This document shows, piece after piece, positions 25,744 to 37,828 of a stretch of 64,000 nucleotides of DNA. A program made the position numbers and the translations under genes. The DNA comes from Boletus sp. NGJ (lineage: Eukaryota > Basidiomycota > Agaricomycetes > Boletales > Boletaceae). Each line of letters opens with the position of its first letter. The first letter of the stretch is position 1. The notes beneath the pieces are model-generated. The model did not search any database. It saw nothing but the letters and a program-made list of their open reading frames with translations, and was not told where the DNA came from. The stretch spans positions 151,627-215,626 of the forward strand of contig JAGTXK010000122.1 in the NCBI GenBank assembly GCA_019096195.1, given 5' to 3'.

Positions 25744-27646
25744 AATGGCCAAAGTTCCAATTGTACAGTCACAAAATGAGCCTGCAATGGCTGACTTGTT
25801 AGTGAAAGGTCGTGCCCATCACCCAAGTGCAAAGCTTCAGGCAATGCAAGGTAAATAATATCACCTATCAACCATTCATACAAATGATCTCTTCCCAGAC
25901 GACATGGAACAGAAGAAGACAACCAAAGAACAAATGCTTGCAGCAAGAGAAAAAAAGCATGATGAGTGTATCCAAATACATGAGCAGATTGCCAAGGCAG
26001 CACGACAAAATCCCTCCAAGGCCCAGCACATTTCCAGAGCATAAGATCTAGTTAGTATATCCCCCACCATGGTTGACAATGCTGTAAGTGCTGATGATTG
26101 AGACTGAATTTGTGACTTACCACCGCATGGATGCCTTTAGTTCTCATCCCATCAGACAAATGGCACTGAAGCATATCTTGTGTTTTAATCTTTATTACAG
26201 GTCCTATGGCAAAGGTAGTGATTTGAATCCAGCAGGTACTCAATCAAGTGTCAAAAAGTGGATTTGTTATATTATTGAAAGTGACAATGAGCCATTGGAT
26301 ACCACAATTGCTACTGAAGCTAGTAGGATGGAGACAACTGGTGAAACCACCCGCCGGCTCATTAGTGGAGAAGTCAAGAGGTTGTACCCCACCTGCACTG
26401 GTATTCTTAAACACCATGATGGTGACAATCAGCCAAATGGTGGTACAGTAGTGAAGCCCACAAGTTGTCCCAAAGCTGGGGACTACGATCTCACAACCCG
26501 TTGCACCATTGATACCACAATTGATTTTTATGATGCATTTCTGCTCACAGAGGTCCCATTCCCCCAGCCACAGAGGGATATCAAGTGGGCAAAGGAATGT
26601 TGGAACATGAGCTGTGACTATCATGGCGCTGACAGACCTGATAATCACAATCAGCATATACTGAAACTAGTAGGTGGTTTCATTATCCTTTATAGAAATT
26701 ACTAGCTAATGACCTCTCAGATTGTCACCTGAGGTGCTTATTTGCATAGCCAGTTCAAAGCCAGAGCACATGCAGTGGTTCTGATCACATATGGATTCAA
26801 GATGACAATAAGTCCTGCCACACTAGATGCTAACCGAATGCTTGTCACAGCTCTCAAGACTGATGACACATTCATCTATTGTGTAAGTCCTTTCATGATA
26901 AAATATCAACTAACAATTTACTTATATGGTGCAATGGCAAGAACTTTGAGAAGGATCCTCTAACCAGCATCTTTCAAAACAAAGGAGTTCAGCAAGTCAT
27001 CAATGAAGTCTTATTCAAGAACAAATCCAGCAAAGGAATCCGATTTTCAGAGTACTATCAACCATTTCCTATTCTGGCCTATGCTCTTGCACTCATGGTG
27101 GTAGGACTGTCTCTGAACTTTTGTATGATACTAACCATTTTTTACAGTTTGAATGTGCCATTGATGAATGGGCATCTGGATCATGTGAACATATTAAATT
27201 CACCGAAGATAGCTATGCACCACTTTACAACAAGCATGTCCAGTGACTTAAAGATTTCACCAAGAAGACTCTGAAGATGAAAGTGCTGCCACTGATCATG
27301 CGGCAGGTATACTACAATGGAAGGTAAGTAGTACTACTGAATTAGTGGTCGTTTGGTTACTGATATGTTACAGGTTGCATGCAGGCCTGCCACTCATTCA
27401 GCTGAACAGCGACAGTAGCCTTTCAACTGCAGTGATTGATGATGCTATCAGGGAGTTAGGATGGCAGGTTGAGAAGGACACAGAAGGTATCAAAGGTGTT
27501 GGGATGCCAGAGGATGAAGAAATTGATGGAGATGAGGGGGACATGGGTGAGGAGGAGAAGGAGAGGGACATGAGTGAGGAGGGGGAGGGGGATCTGAGTG
27601 AGGACATGGACATGGACATGGACATGGTTAAGGAAGGGTATTATTG
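25744..27646 (+). pseudogene. DUF6532-domain protein relic
   Basis: A multi-exon plus-strand gene, divergent from the Plavaka relic (388 bp apart). Exon 1 starts MAKVPIVQSQNEP. A 47-nt intron leads to an acidic/Gln-rich piece. The domain follows: QFKARAHAVVLITYGF, then a GTAAGT intron, then VQQVINEVLFKNKSSKGIRF with SEYYQPFPILAYALALM, then a 46-nt intron, then FECAIDEWASGSCEHIKF. The C-terminus is very acidic with an MDMDMDMD run. The block order fits DUF6532 of Agaricomycetes, a domain of unknown function. Stops at about 26,042 and inside the last domain exon (27,242 region) are not removed by good introns, so I call it a relic. If those stops are spliced out it could be a live gene. Confidence 0.6.
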
Positions 27647-28073
27647 AGCATAGAGGACGGACACAATCAGCAGTGTGCTGAGTCATGATTAGTATAGCAC
27701 TATTATGGCTACAAGAGGCTATGTTGTGCGATGTAGCTTCTTTTTGCCAATATACCACAAGTGCTATGTGTGCTACAATGGACTATGGTAGATGAGCCTA
27801 GAGCAGGAGGCTCAACATTGTACTCCATAATGGGGGGGAAGTCTACAGTGTCTACAAGTCTATCATTGTTACATAGTGCTACATAGTGTCTTGTAGTCAT
27901 GCAGTTTTTTCCTGATGTTAGATTCACATTCCAGTGAAGGCAAGGGGTTGGTACCCTCTGACTGGCATGGGGTCAACGACCCCTGTCCACCACTAAAAAT
28001 CACTTTATGTTATCACCCCTTGTATTACCTTATAAGCTCTGTCATGGGTAAAATTAATCTAACACAATCCGAC
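27647..28073. other. Non-coding stretch after DUF6532 relic
   Basis: Nothing coding is supported here. Short GCTACATAGTG-like repeats occur near 27,870 and may be remains of an element end. Confidence 0.35.
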
Positions 28074-28690
28074 AACGACCTTGACAAGGTCTTGCAAGGT
28101 CTTATTGTGCTATGCTCCCTGCCCAAGAGTACACTATCCCTCCAATTGTTAGCCTTGCTCCAAAGACATATGCCTCCTGCTAAGAACTCCTAGAAATTAG
28201 ATTAACAATATTGCCATGGGCAGCAGTATCGAAGTCTACCATTCACCCATTATCACTTTTTCATTGACAGATGGAGCACAAAAAGATGCATCATGTCTTT
28301 TCAAAAGATGTAGTTTGCTTGACTTCATTCCCATGGGCCTCAGCTAAGAGACTCATATGCCACCCAACACAGTCTCACAGTGAACTGACAAGATTTTATT
28401 GTGCTATGCTCCCTCCCCAAGCTTGCACATCCTGTTAATTGTTAGCATGATTGCCAAGTCATATGCCTCTTGCTAAGGACCCCCCAGCAATTAGGTCAAG
28501 TATATTATCATGGGCAGTAGTATCGAGAAGTTCACCCTTCATCAATCACTGACTTTATGGACAGATGGAACATGAGAAGATGTGTCATGTCTCTTTGGAA
28601 GATGTGCCCACCTTGCTCTATTTCCATAGCAGCCACCATGGCCATAGTGAATTCTAGTTATGCCACCATGACTGAATTTCAGTTTATCAT
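28074..28690. repeat. Diverged tandem duplication, unit about 300 bp
   Basis: The blocks from about 28,080 and about 28,388 share the same landmarks in order: a TTATTGTGCTATGCTCCCT start, CATATGCCTC with TGCTAAG, ATGGGCAG AGTATCGA, TTCACCC, GACAGATGGA, GATG ATCATGTCT, and a closing CATATGCCACC/TTATGCCACC motif. Neither copy has a convincing reading frame. Confidence 0.7.
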
Positions 28691-28740
28691 GGCACATAAT
28701 TGTACTACACTGACATCAGCAAATTTGAAAAGTTTAGGTA

Positions 28741-30399
28741 ATATTATATAATGACATTATAAACACCACATTTGTCATAATCTCAATAATAATTATTAGT
28801 TGAAAGGTAATTATATATATAGGAATAAATAGGTCAAATAACATTGATAATGACTACAAAAATTATACTAAATTGTCTTTAAAGCCAGTTTATAGTGTAA
28901 ATTATAATTCTTTAACATCATTTGAGTTGATTATTTAATCATATAATCTCCCTACTATATTCTTGTCTTTATTCATGCTATACCATCTGATAGTAATATA
29001 ATATTGCAATACAATCCAATACAATTCTCTGGAAGTGATAGTATGCCTCGAAAATTATCCTCAAGTTTGCAACTGCAATGTTTAATTCCATTCATCAATC
29101 ATAATATAAAAGTAATCATAATAATTTATCAATCTTATTTATAGTATAACTCTTTATAAGTAAACTACCATTGTATAATACTATTGTAACTACTCAAAAC
29201 TGAAAAAAAAAGACTTACAAGTGACCTCACACAAGTGCAAACATACCTGATTATAAGTGAACACTAGAACTAGAGTGACTCTTGCTCTAAGATGAACTCA
29301 AGAGACAAGAGTGAAGAAAGTTGAAAAAAAAGTGAGTGAGTTTATATAATATGTACTGTACAGTACTTACAAATATTTTCCCACACCTTCAACTACCTTA
29401 AAGTGTTTGAAAGATATACATGATAAAGATAGTATAATAAGTAAAGGCAGAATGTCAATGAATATAATTATGAATACAGTCAGATAAGACATTATCAGAT
29501 ATAATATTAATGCTACTGGTATTAAAAACTGTTGTTATTTATTTGTTACAATGATAAGACATTGCAATAGCAATGGCATTTCTAATAATATTTACCAGAT
29601 GTAACATCCATATAGCATTTCAATGCAATTCTCCAAGTCAATTAGATTATATTTATACCTTCATGAAATAACAGTAGATTGATTGGAAAGATTAAGAATA
29701 ATCAGAAACATTGACTATACATTATCTTTTCATGAAATATTTGTATGACTATGCAAGTGGATTGGAAAGCAATAGAAATACACTTACATTTTCATATGAA
29801 CTATGGATTTAATTAGAATATCTATCATGTCATAACAAGGTAAGCATAAATCGGTGATGGATAGGTGGCCAACCTGAGTTGAATATTTATTAACACACAA
29901 TTTCCTGTAGTTTTATTAATGTTGGTCATTAATTGATATCAGTCTTGCCATTGTCCACTCACACCATTCAGAGGCATATGCTGCATATTTAACAAGCGGC
30001 TCAAAATTTTAGCAAATCACCACCTAGGTCAATCTGTTTGAATTTTCTGATTATACTCAACTTGAATGAATGGAAGCATCATTAATGTAACATTATAGGC
30101 ACAAATTACATTGAATATATTTGGAATGAGGATGAGCAATGGTGTTAGCAAATGTAACTATTGGTGCTTAAGTTGCATGTGGCCGACACAAGGTGACAGA
30201 GAGCTTGTCAATTTGTTGGGGGCGGTAGGTAGACATGTTCTAGTGACCAAAAATCTATCTATTATAGATGAATATATCATGTTGAAAATTGGAAAGGTAC
30301 TTCTCTTACTGGTTCCACCATAAGAGGGGGTTATTCACCTGCTCTTGTGATGTGGGTGATTCGAAATAGTGACAATATTGCAATAAAAGATATTATTGT
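28741..30399. other. Very AT-rich gene-free stretch
   Basis: About 1.65 kb with no reading frame that I support on either strand. It is rich in AATATT, TTATAA and TATATA. It is the most AT-rich part of the window and may be an old element decayed beyond recognition. Confidence 0.5.
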
Positions 30400-31689
30400 C
30401 GAAATCATCATCTAAGATTCACAATGAACCACAGCTTGAGAGCGCAAAACGAAGCTGAGAACATCGCATTAGTAAATTCTGATGAATAAATAGAATCAAT
30501 GGACAATATATATACTACCTGAACAGTGACATATGCAATTGCTCATGGCTCAACTTGATGCATCTTTAGAAGGCCTGCTACATTACAGCATGTCCGACAT
30601 TCACCAGAAGTTTGTTGTGCTTTGTAATAGTGGACATTCACATCTTCAGTTGACTCTGCAGAACTTGGCAAAGTAAAGATGCATCTGAACGCCTGCAAGA
30701 AACCCTTTTCTAAGAGCACCTCCTACTTGATATCTGAATAAAACCATACCTTGAGCAAAAACCAGCCTTTGAAGAGCCCCTTGGATGGGATTCTTTGGAT
30801 CGTATACACCATTTTCATATAGATATCTTGGCCAGGAGAATGCTGTGACAAGGAAATTTGAGTGACAGTCACAAATGGCAGCCTTTACATTAAAGAAAAC
30901 ATTAGTAGTAAGGATCTACAAGTAACGAGATAACTTATGATGCATCTTCCCAATTGTAGTCTACTGGGCACAGGAGTTGACCAGTGACATCATGATTAAA
31001 CCCACAGCTGGCCTTATCACAGCTCCGGATTACAGGCTCTGGACAGGGAGTCTGTTCCATTAGCCATGCTACCATGGTGATCTTCAGTGTTGCAGCATAA
31101 TTGCTTCTGGCACTGTCAGCATCATGGTTGAGCTGGCAATAGAAGTCAAAAGAGCTCAATGGACAGGACAATATGCATGTATACCTGATGATAAGTCATA
31201 TTCAACTGATACACATCCAGTTCACTCTCCACAAGCTTCCGAGCTGAAGGACGCTAGCAAATAAGTTTCTGGTATGAACAGTATTGATATTCCTTGCTAA
31301 TGATGAAGGGGAGTCAGTTAGTGCTTGCCTGCCACTGCAAAACTAGTTAAAATGATGACTTACACTTCAGAGGATGGAAGTGACTGAGCATCAGAGTTAC
31401 AACCAGCTCCAAGTGTTACACATCTGTTATGCTCTGCCAACAAGTCTTCTACACAATCAACAAGGCTAACTAGCCTGTGAATTGCTTGGCCTTCCAGGAC
31501 AAAGCTTTTGCTATGTCTATAGAAATTAGCAAGCAGATGTCAGTGGTACCTAGGATAACATATCACTGACAAGGATACAAATGGGCTTTTTTCTAGCTTG
31601 CTGAGGAGGTTCATGTTTTGCTCTTCAAGAGTGGCAATGTGTCTCTTCAAAGCTGCTTGGTTGTTGGGAGATGATTCATTGGGGTCCAT
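30400..31689 (-). pseudogene. DUF6698-type protein relic
   Basis: The ATG at 31689 opens MDPNESSPNNQAALKRHIA, a coiled-coil-like start. Then come FVLEGQAIHRLVSLVD (near 31,490), LKITMVAWLMEQ and FNHDVTGQLLCPVDYNW (30935-31171), an ARYLYENGVYDPKNPIQGLF block (near 30,800), and distorted pieces to about 30,400. The order fits the DUF6698 family abundant in Agaricomycetes; its function is unknown. Stops and frame changes between blocks show decay, although some may be introns. Confidence 0.6.
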
Positions 31690-31883
31690 AGTCGGTGAAA
31701 AAAATGCTGTGTGAAATTTGAGTAGGATACTGAGGTTATATTGGTATCATACCTACATGGGACATTGAATGGCACAGACAAGTTTTCTACGTGAATGGTC
31801 AGCTTATCAACCAAGGGGAAGCCTCCTATCTCTCAATCATCCCATACTACTGTCATGCAGCAAGCAGCTCTGCATCTGGGCAG

Positions 31884-32779
31884 TGTTACGGTTACAGGAG
31901 GGGGTACATCTTTTTCTCTCCCTTCACCCCCTCCAGGACTATGGGACAACCTCTTTCTTGACTCTGACCAGGGATTCCCCCACAACACTGACACAGGCAT
32001 TGCCTTATCCAGAACTCCCATTCTAGGCAATGCACCACTATGGCTGTTACACAGCCCATTCCATTTCATTTTACATGCATTTCACCTTTTGATCCAATCA
32101 TAGACATTGCCTCCTTGGCTGTGTTCTCTCATACTCAGCCCAGTATTCCATCTTCCTCATTTGACTGATGACATGGTGTCTTATGGTAATATTCCAGTAT
32201 TACCATATATAATATGAAGCCTGCCCTTAATAGGGAAGGCCTATTTATATGGGTGTTTGCCCTTCATGTAAATCCCAACCTAGATCTACACAACTTTCCA
32301 TGTAATCTACCAGCTCTCCCAGCTCTCGGTTCCATTTTACCTCAGAAGCCTGCTCCCACTCTGGAGGTGATCACCACAGTGCTTGTGATTGTTCTCCTCA
32401 TCACTTTGCACTTGTGTGGCCTTGTTGCCGTTCGCTTGCATCGCTAGATGGCAGCTCCAACGTCAATAGAGGTTGGCTCATGCAAGCCCAGGACTCTGCT
32501 ACTAGTACCCGTATTGGTTAGAACTCCACCACTGATCCTCATATAGGATTGGTCTGCCCTTCCATTGGATCGTGCCACTATCCTCAAAGTCTGAGACTCT
32601 GCCATCAGTTGTAGAGTAGGCTCCAATCCCAAGAGAGGCTCTACATGAAAGCTAGCCGTCAGTCCCCAGTCCAAGGAATCTTTGGGCCTCGGAAGGTATT
32701 TTCCCCTCAAGTCCGGCTAGTCCTGTAATCACATAGGGTTGATTACATGGGAATGTGTCACTTGTTACACAGTGTAACA
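31884..32779 (+). repeat. 5' LTR of the Ty3 element
   Basis: 896 bp, starting TGTTACGGTTACAG and ending AGTGTAACA. It differs from the 3' LTR at about a dozen or more positions that I noticed, all but one of them transitions, clustered in the last 45 bp. Confidence 0.95.
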
Positions 32780-33244
32780 AAAGATTTAGGTTATAAATTG
32801 CTGTGGGGCTATCTAGTCCAGCAACTCCCACCTCTATTCAAGGGAATAGAACCACCTATCAGAGGATAGGCCCTTGCTCTATGCACTGCACAGAATCAAC
32901 CTTGCCCAGCTCCTCAGAGAAGATTGAGAAGAAGAAGCCACACCATCATGGGCTTCTACTCCTATCTCCGACATGTCTTCAAGAAGGATCCCAGGGTCAT
33001 TCTTCCATTACAATGACCTTCTTCCCATGCATTTCCAGATCCACCTGGACGACCAGATTTTCCAGGTGGTCTCCGCTCGTGAACCACAACCCCATCAGCA
33101 GATCCTACCCCTCTGCCCACATTCCAACTGGTTCCCATTAGAGTAGATTCCCCCAACTCCCTTCTCAATCAAAGCGGAGCATCTAGTCTAAACCCCTATC
33201 TGGAAAACCCCCAGACAAATGAACACTCAGACAATGAAGAAGAG

Positions 33245-34281
33245 ATGGTTGAAATCAAAGCTGCCTTGCCTGAGGAGTTCTCAGGAGAGATCAACGATGC
33301 CAAGAGATGGCTTATGGCTATAGAAGGATACTTCCATCTAGAAGGAGCAAAGAAGTTCACAGAGGAAGCCAAGAGGCTTATCCTATTGAACAGGATGTCC
33401 AAGGGAAGAGGAAAAGTGTTTGCAGAAGCCTGGCTAACCAGGCTGCTCGACGACACTATGCCACAAGCAGACAAGACCTATAATGAAATTAAGAAAGCCT
33501 TTGCCCTCATCTTCACCCCCCACAACACCAGCAACCTGGCTATGGCAGAACTCAGATCCCTCTGACAAGATAAACGGGATCAAAGGGATTTGACAGATTC
33601 ATTTCCCAGTTCTCACTGCTGGTAGTTCGCTCTGAGCTACAAGAATTCTGCTCTATCCTAGAATTCTTCCTCAGGGGGATTGATCCAAACTTCATCCGGC
33701 AACTAGACAACAGCAAGACCTTCCAAAAAGCCAAGAAAATGGAAGAAGTCTATGAAGTAGCTGTCAACATCCACGGGACATGGCAATGGATTGAAGAAAT
33801 ACAGAAAGGACCCTTTGTGTCCTTTGAAAGAGAAAAAGGAAACCACCATGACCCCAACACTATGGACATGGACTGGATCATCCTGTCTCCTATCGAGCGC
33901 ACCAAGCGGATGAGAGAGCATAGATGCTTCATCTGCAACAAGATTAGGTGCAGTACTAGGAAACACCCAGGATACAGGCTGATCAGGAGAGAGGGATATA
34001 GGAAACCCCAAGAAATGCACACCAGGGTGGTCGTTACCAGAGAAATGCCACAAAATCCCCTCAACAAATATCTCACAGAAATCTCCAGAAACAATGGATG
34101 AGACAAAGTTCTCAGGACACTCCAGACAGCCTTTGACATGAGGCTTGATGAGCAAGGCCTCACTCTAGAATGAGCAGAGGAAGCTGCCACAATAGAATGG
34201 AAGGAGAACATTGATTCTCTTGCCCTCAGATCCACTATGCAAATCTCCACTATTTCCCCTGAAGATGAAACATCTTTTTAG
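33245..34281 (+). pseudogene. Ty3 gag, broken
   Basis: A capsid-like part opens with EFSGEINDAKRWLMAIEGYF and LLNRMSKGRGKVFAEAW and ends at a TGA near 33,563. After a frame change near 33,580 the frame continues through FLRGIDPNFIRQLD to a distorted zinc knuckle (CFICNKIRCSTRKH, near 33,925) whose spacing does not match CX2CX4HX4C. Two later TGA codons and a TAG at about 34,279 end it. Gag would form the virus-like particle in the cytoplasm. Confidence 0.8.
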
Positions 34282-34298
34282 GTGGAAGAGGTGTACCA

Positions 34299-37200
34299 AT
34301 GTCACCCTCTTTCTACATGATTGCACCTGTATTTATTTCTGGATTGAAGAGTAATTCTATTTGCATTCCTCTCTTGATCTGGAAGCAGGATGGCAAAATC
34401 GTTGGAACAAAAGCCCTAATCGACAGTGGAGCAACAGGATGCTTCATTTCAAGACAAGTGGTGGAGAAGATGAGATTACCCACATGGAGGCTGGACAATC
34501 TGGTCCAAGCTTGAAATGTCAATGGAATCCAAAACCAGTCAGGGACCATCAAGGAGAAGACCAACATCGTGTTGGACTATGGAGGCATACGAGAATGGCA
34601 GGATCTCTATGTCCTCAATTGTGGCAAGGATGAAGTCATTTTAGGACTTTCATGACTCAGGGCAGTGAACCCTGATATCAACTGGACGGAAGGGCGGGTA
34701 ACCATAGTGCTGTCTTCCTACCGATGGACCCAAGGGGACCCACTGGGAACACTGGAACAGTGATACCTGCTACAGTATCTGGAGCATGATGAAAAGGAGT
34801 ACATGCAAGACAGACTCTATGAAACCTTTTGTCATTGAACGCCCTTATGACAGGCCAAGTTTTTCAATGCACATGGGGATGTACCAGAGTTTGTCATCAA
34901 GAGGACCACTCTGTCTACCGAGATCGCCCAACAGGCGCCAAAGGCCAAGATCACATTACCAGATGTGTTCAAAGAATACACGGATGTCTTCACGGAGAAG
35001 ACAATTACCAAGTTACCTCCCTCCCAGCTCTACGACCATGCCATTGAGTTAAAAGACTCGTTTGTTCTGAAACGAGCCAAGGCATATCTCCTCAACCCAC
35101 TGGAACAACAGGCATGCAAGGAATTCATCAATGAACATCTCAAGATGGGGAAGATATCTCCATCAAAATCTCCCCAGACAGCCTCTTTCTTCTTCATACA
35201 GAAGAAAGATGGAAAGCTCCACCCCTGCCAAGACTACTGATACCTTAACAGCCACACAATCAAGAACACTTACCCCCTCCCCTTAATTTCTGATCTCCTG
35301 GACAAATTAAAGGGATTGTCGATCTTCACCAAGTTTGATGTACAATGGGGCTACAATAACATCTTGATCAAATCTGAAGATCAGTGGAAAGCGGCTTTCC
35401 TCACCCTGTTTGGGCTATTCAAACCAAATGTGATGTTCTTCAGGATGTGTAATTCCCCAGCAACATTCTAGGCCTTCATGGACAATCTCTTTGGAGATTA
35501 TATTGTGGAGAGATGGTTGGTAATCTATATGGATGATCTGTTGATACACTCTTCAGATCAGATAACTCACAATGAGAGGACACGAAAGGTTCTAGAATGC
35601 TTTCGACAGCATGAAATGTACCTCAAACTGGAGAAGTATATCATCTCAGCTGAAGAAGTTGAGTATCTCGGAATGATCGTAGGGAAGGACAGCATCCAGA
35701 TGGACCTAGTCAAGCTCAACGCCATCAAACAATGGAAACCCCTGGTGAATGTAAAGGATGTCTGGTCCTTTATCAGGTTCTGCAACTTTTACAGGAAGTT
35801 CATTCCCTCTTTCTCTGACATTGCATATCCACTGCTGGACCTTACAAAGCAGATGACGCCCTGGTCATGGGGAGCCCTTCAAGAAAAATCATTCAGAGCC
35901 CTTCAGGCTTCATTCACGAAAAAACCCGTCCTCACCTTCCCTGATACCTCAAAACCCTTCACCCTCATGACAGACGCATCCCTCACTGTGTCAGGAGTGG
36001 TACTCATGCAGAACAATGACAATGGAGATATGCAACCATGCGGTTACCTCTTCCAGACTTTCTCTTTGGCTGAGAGAAATTACGACATCTATGACAGGGA
36101 ACTACTGGCTGTCATATGTGGATTGAAAGAATGGCAGCAATACCTCCTCAGATACCTCCACCCAGTGATGGTGTTGACAGATCACAAGAACTTAATGTTC
36201 TTCAAGAAACCCCAACAACTATTCCGATGACAGGTACAATGGTTTTTGTTCCTCCAGGACTATGATATGGTTTATCAAGCTTTACCTAGAACAAAAATGG
36301 CCCCAGCCAATGCTCTGTCTTGTCACGATGAAGTAGACACTTTCAAGAACAATGAAGATGTGCAACTCCTCCCATCCAAAGCATTTGATTGTCAAGTATG
36401 GATGATCAACCTGGCACTAGCTGAGAAAATTAAGGAATCCTCTCAAGATGATCTTCTGATACTCTCCACTTTACAAAACATGGGAAAAGGAGAACCTCTC
36501 TTCACCTGATCAAAATTGGAAGACTGGACCTTTGACAATGGCAACCTCTATTTTAAGAACCGAATGTATATTCCAGGCCCAGCTCGGCAGAAGCTGGTAT
36601 CCTCCATCCATTCCTCTTTTGAAGGAGAAAATAGAGGACACCTTTGAACCATTGCCCTCTTGGTCAAAGACTACTGGTGGCCTGGACTCACCACATTCGT
36701 CCGCAAATTTGTTGCCAGTTGTGCAACCTATCAAAATAACAAGGTCTAGACACACCTCACGGTTCCTCCAGTCACTCCATTAGCCTTCGAAGGACACCAT
36801 CCATTTTAGCATCTGTTGGTGGATTTAATCACTGACCTACCCCCAGCAGGGGGTTTTGATTTAGTCATGGTCATGGTCAACCATGGGCTTAGTAAGGGGG
36901 TAATTCTCGCCCCTTGCACAAAAATGGTAGATGTGGCTGGTATAGCCTGTCTTTTCTTCAAAAAAGTCTTCCTACGGTATGGTTTACATAGCAAACTGGT
37001 TTCAGATCATGGTCCACAGTTCACATCCACATTCGCTCAAGAGCTTGCTAGACTCTTGAATTATGATGTTGCCCTCTCCATGGCCTACCACCCACAGACA
37101 GATGGCGAAACAGAACAATACAACCAGGAACTAGATATCTACCTATGGATATTCTGCGACAGCCAATCACAGAGGTGGTTGGAATTACTACCCATGGTAG

Positions 37201-37826
37201 AGTTTGCTCATAACTCTGCAACCCACTCAGTCACCAGAAAATCACCCTTCTCCTTGATCCTTGGATATGAACCAAGAGTGTATCCCCCTATTGGAAAAAC
37301 CTTCCTACTGGCCCTAGAGGAAAGACTCTCTTTCCTGGAGGAAGCAAGAAAGGAAGCAGAAGTAGCACACAAACTGGCACAGATACAAATGAAGGAGAGA
37401 GTTCACTCTTGCTTCAAACCATGGAAGCTTGGAGATAAGATATGGCTGGACACCAAGAACCTAAAACTCCAAGTTCCATCCCAGAAGCTGTCCCAAAAAC
37501 AAACTGGACCATTTGAAATTACTCAAGTGGTATCCTCTGTGGTGTTCTGACTCAAGTTGCCGAAACAGTGGAAGATCCACAATGTGTTCTACACATCTCT
37601 AATTTCCCCATATTGGGAAACTATGGAACACAGTCCCAATTTCACTCAATCACCACCAGAACTTGTTGGAACAGAAGAGGAATACGAAGTGGACAGCATC
37701 ACAAACCATCAGGGAAAACCAAAAAGAAGGCAGTATCTAACCCACTAGAAAGGGTATTCCACAGTAGAACAAACTTGGGAACCAGAGGCCAACTTGAAGA
37801 ATGCCAAGAAGATACTCTTATAGTAT
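34299..37826 (+). pseudogene. Ty3 pol (PR-RT-RNaseH-IN-chromodomain), many stops
   Basis: One frame runs about 3.5 kb with no indel I can detect, but with about ten in-frame stops. Protease: [29 protein letters not shown] and the intact YMDDLLIHS. RNase H: TLMTDASLTVSG. Integrase: the HHCC finger has lost one Cys (CATYQ), then DLITDLPP, SDHGPQFTS and DGETEQYNQEL supply the three catalytic acids. A C-terminal chromodomain is recognisable (YEVDSI, then KGYSTVEQTWEPEANL) but has a TAG where the conserved Trp precedes KGY. The chromodomain marks it as a chromovirus. The stops fit CGA-to-TGA, CAG-to-TAG and TGG-to-TGA/TAG changes. Confidence 0.9.
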
Positions 37827-37828
37827 AA

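Noticed and set aside
31795-32103. 102-codon frame crossing the 5' LTR start (and its copy in the 3' LTR)
   Set aside because: It begins in the Plavaka relic and continues into LTR sequence; the LTR part repeats in both LTRs and is not a gene.
32780-32830. Primer-binding site after the 5' LTR
   Set aside because: No TGG start complementary to a tRNA 3' end directly follows the LTR; TGGGG lies too far downstream to claim.
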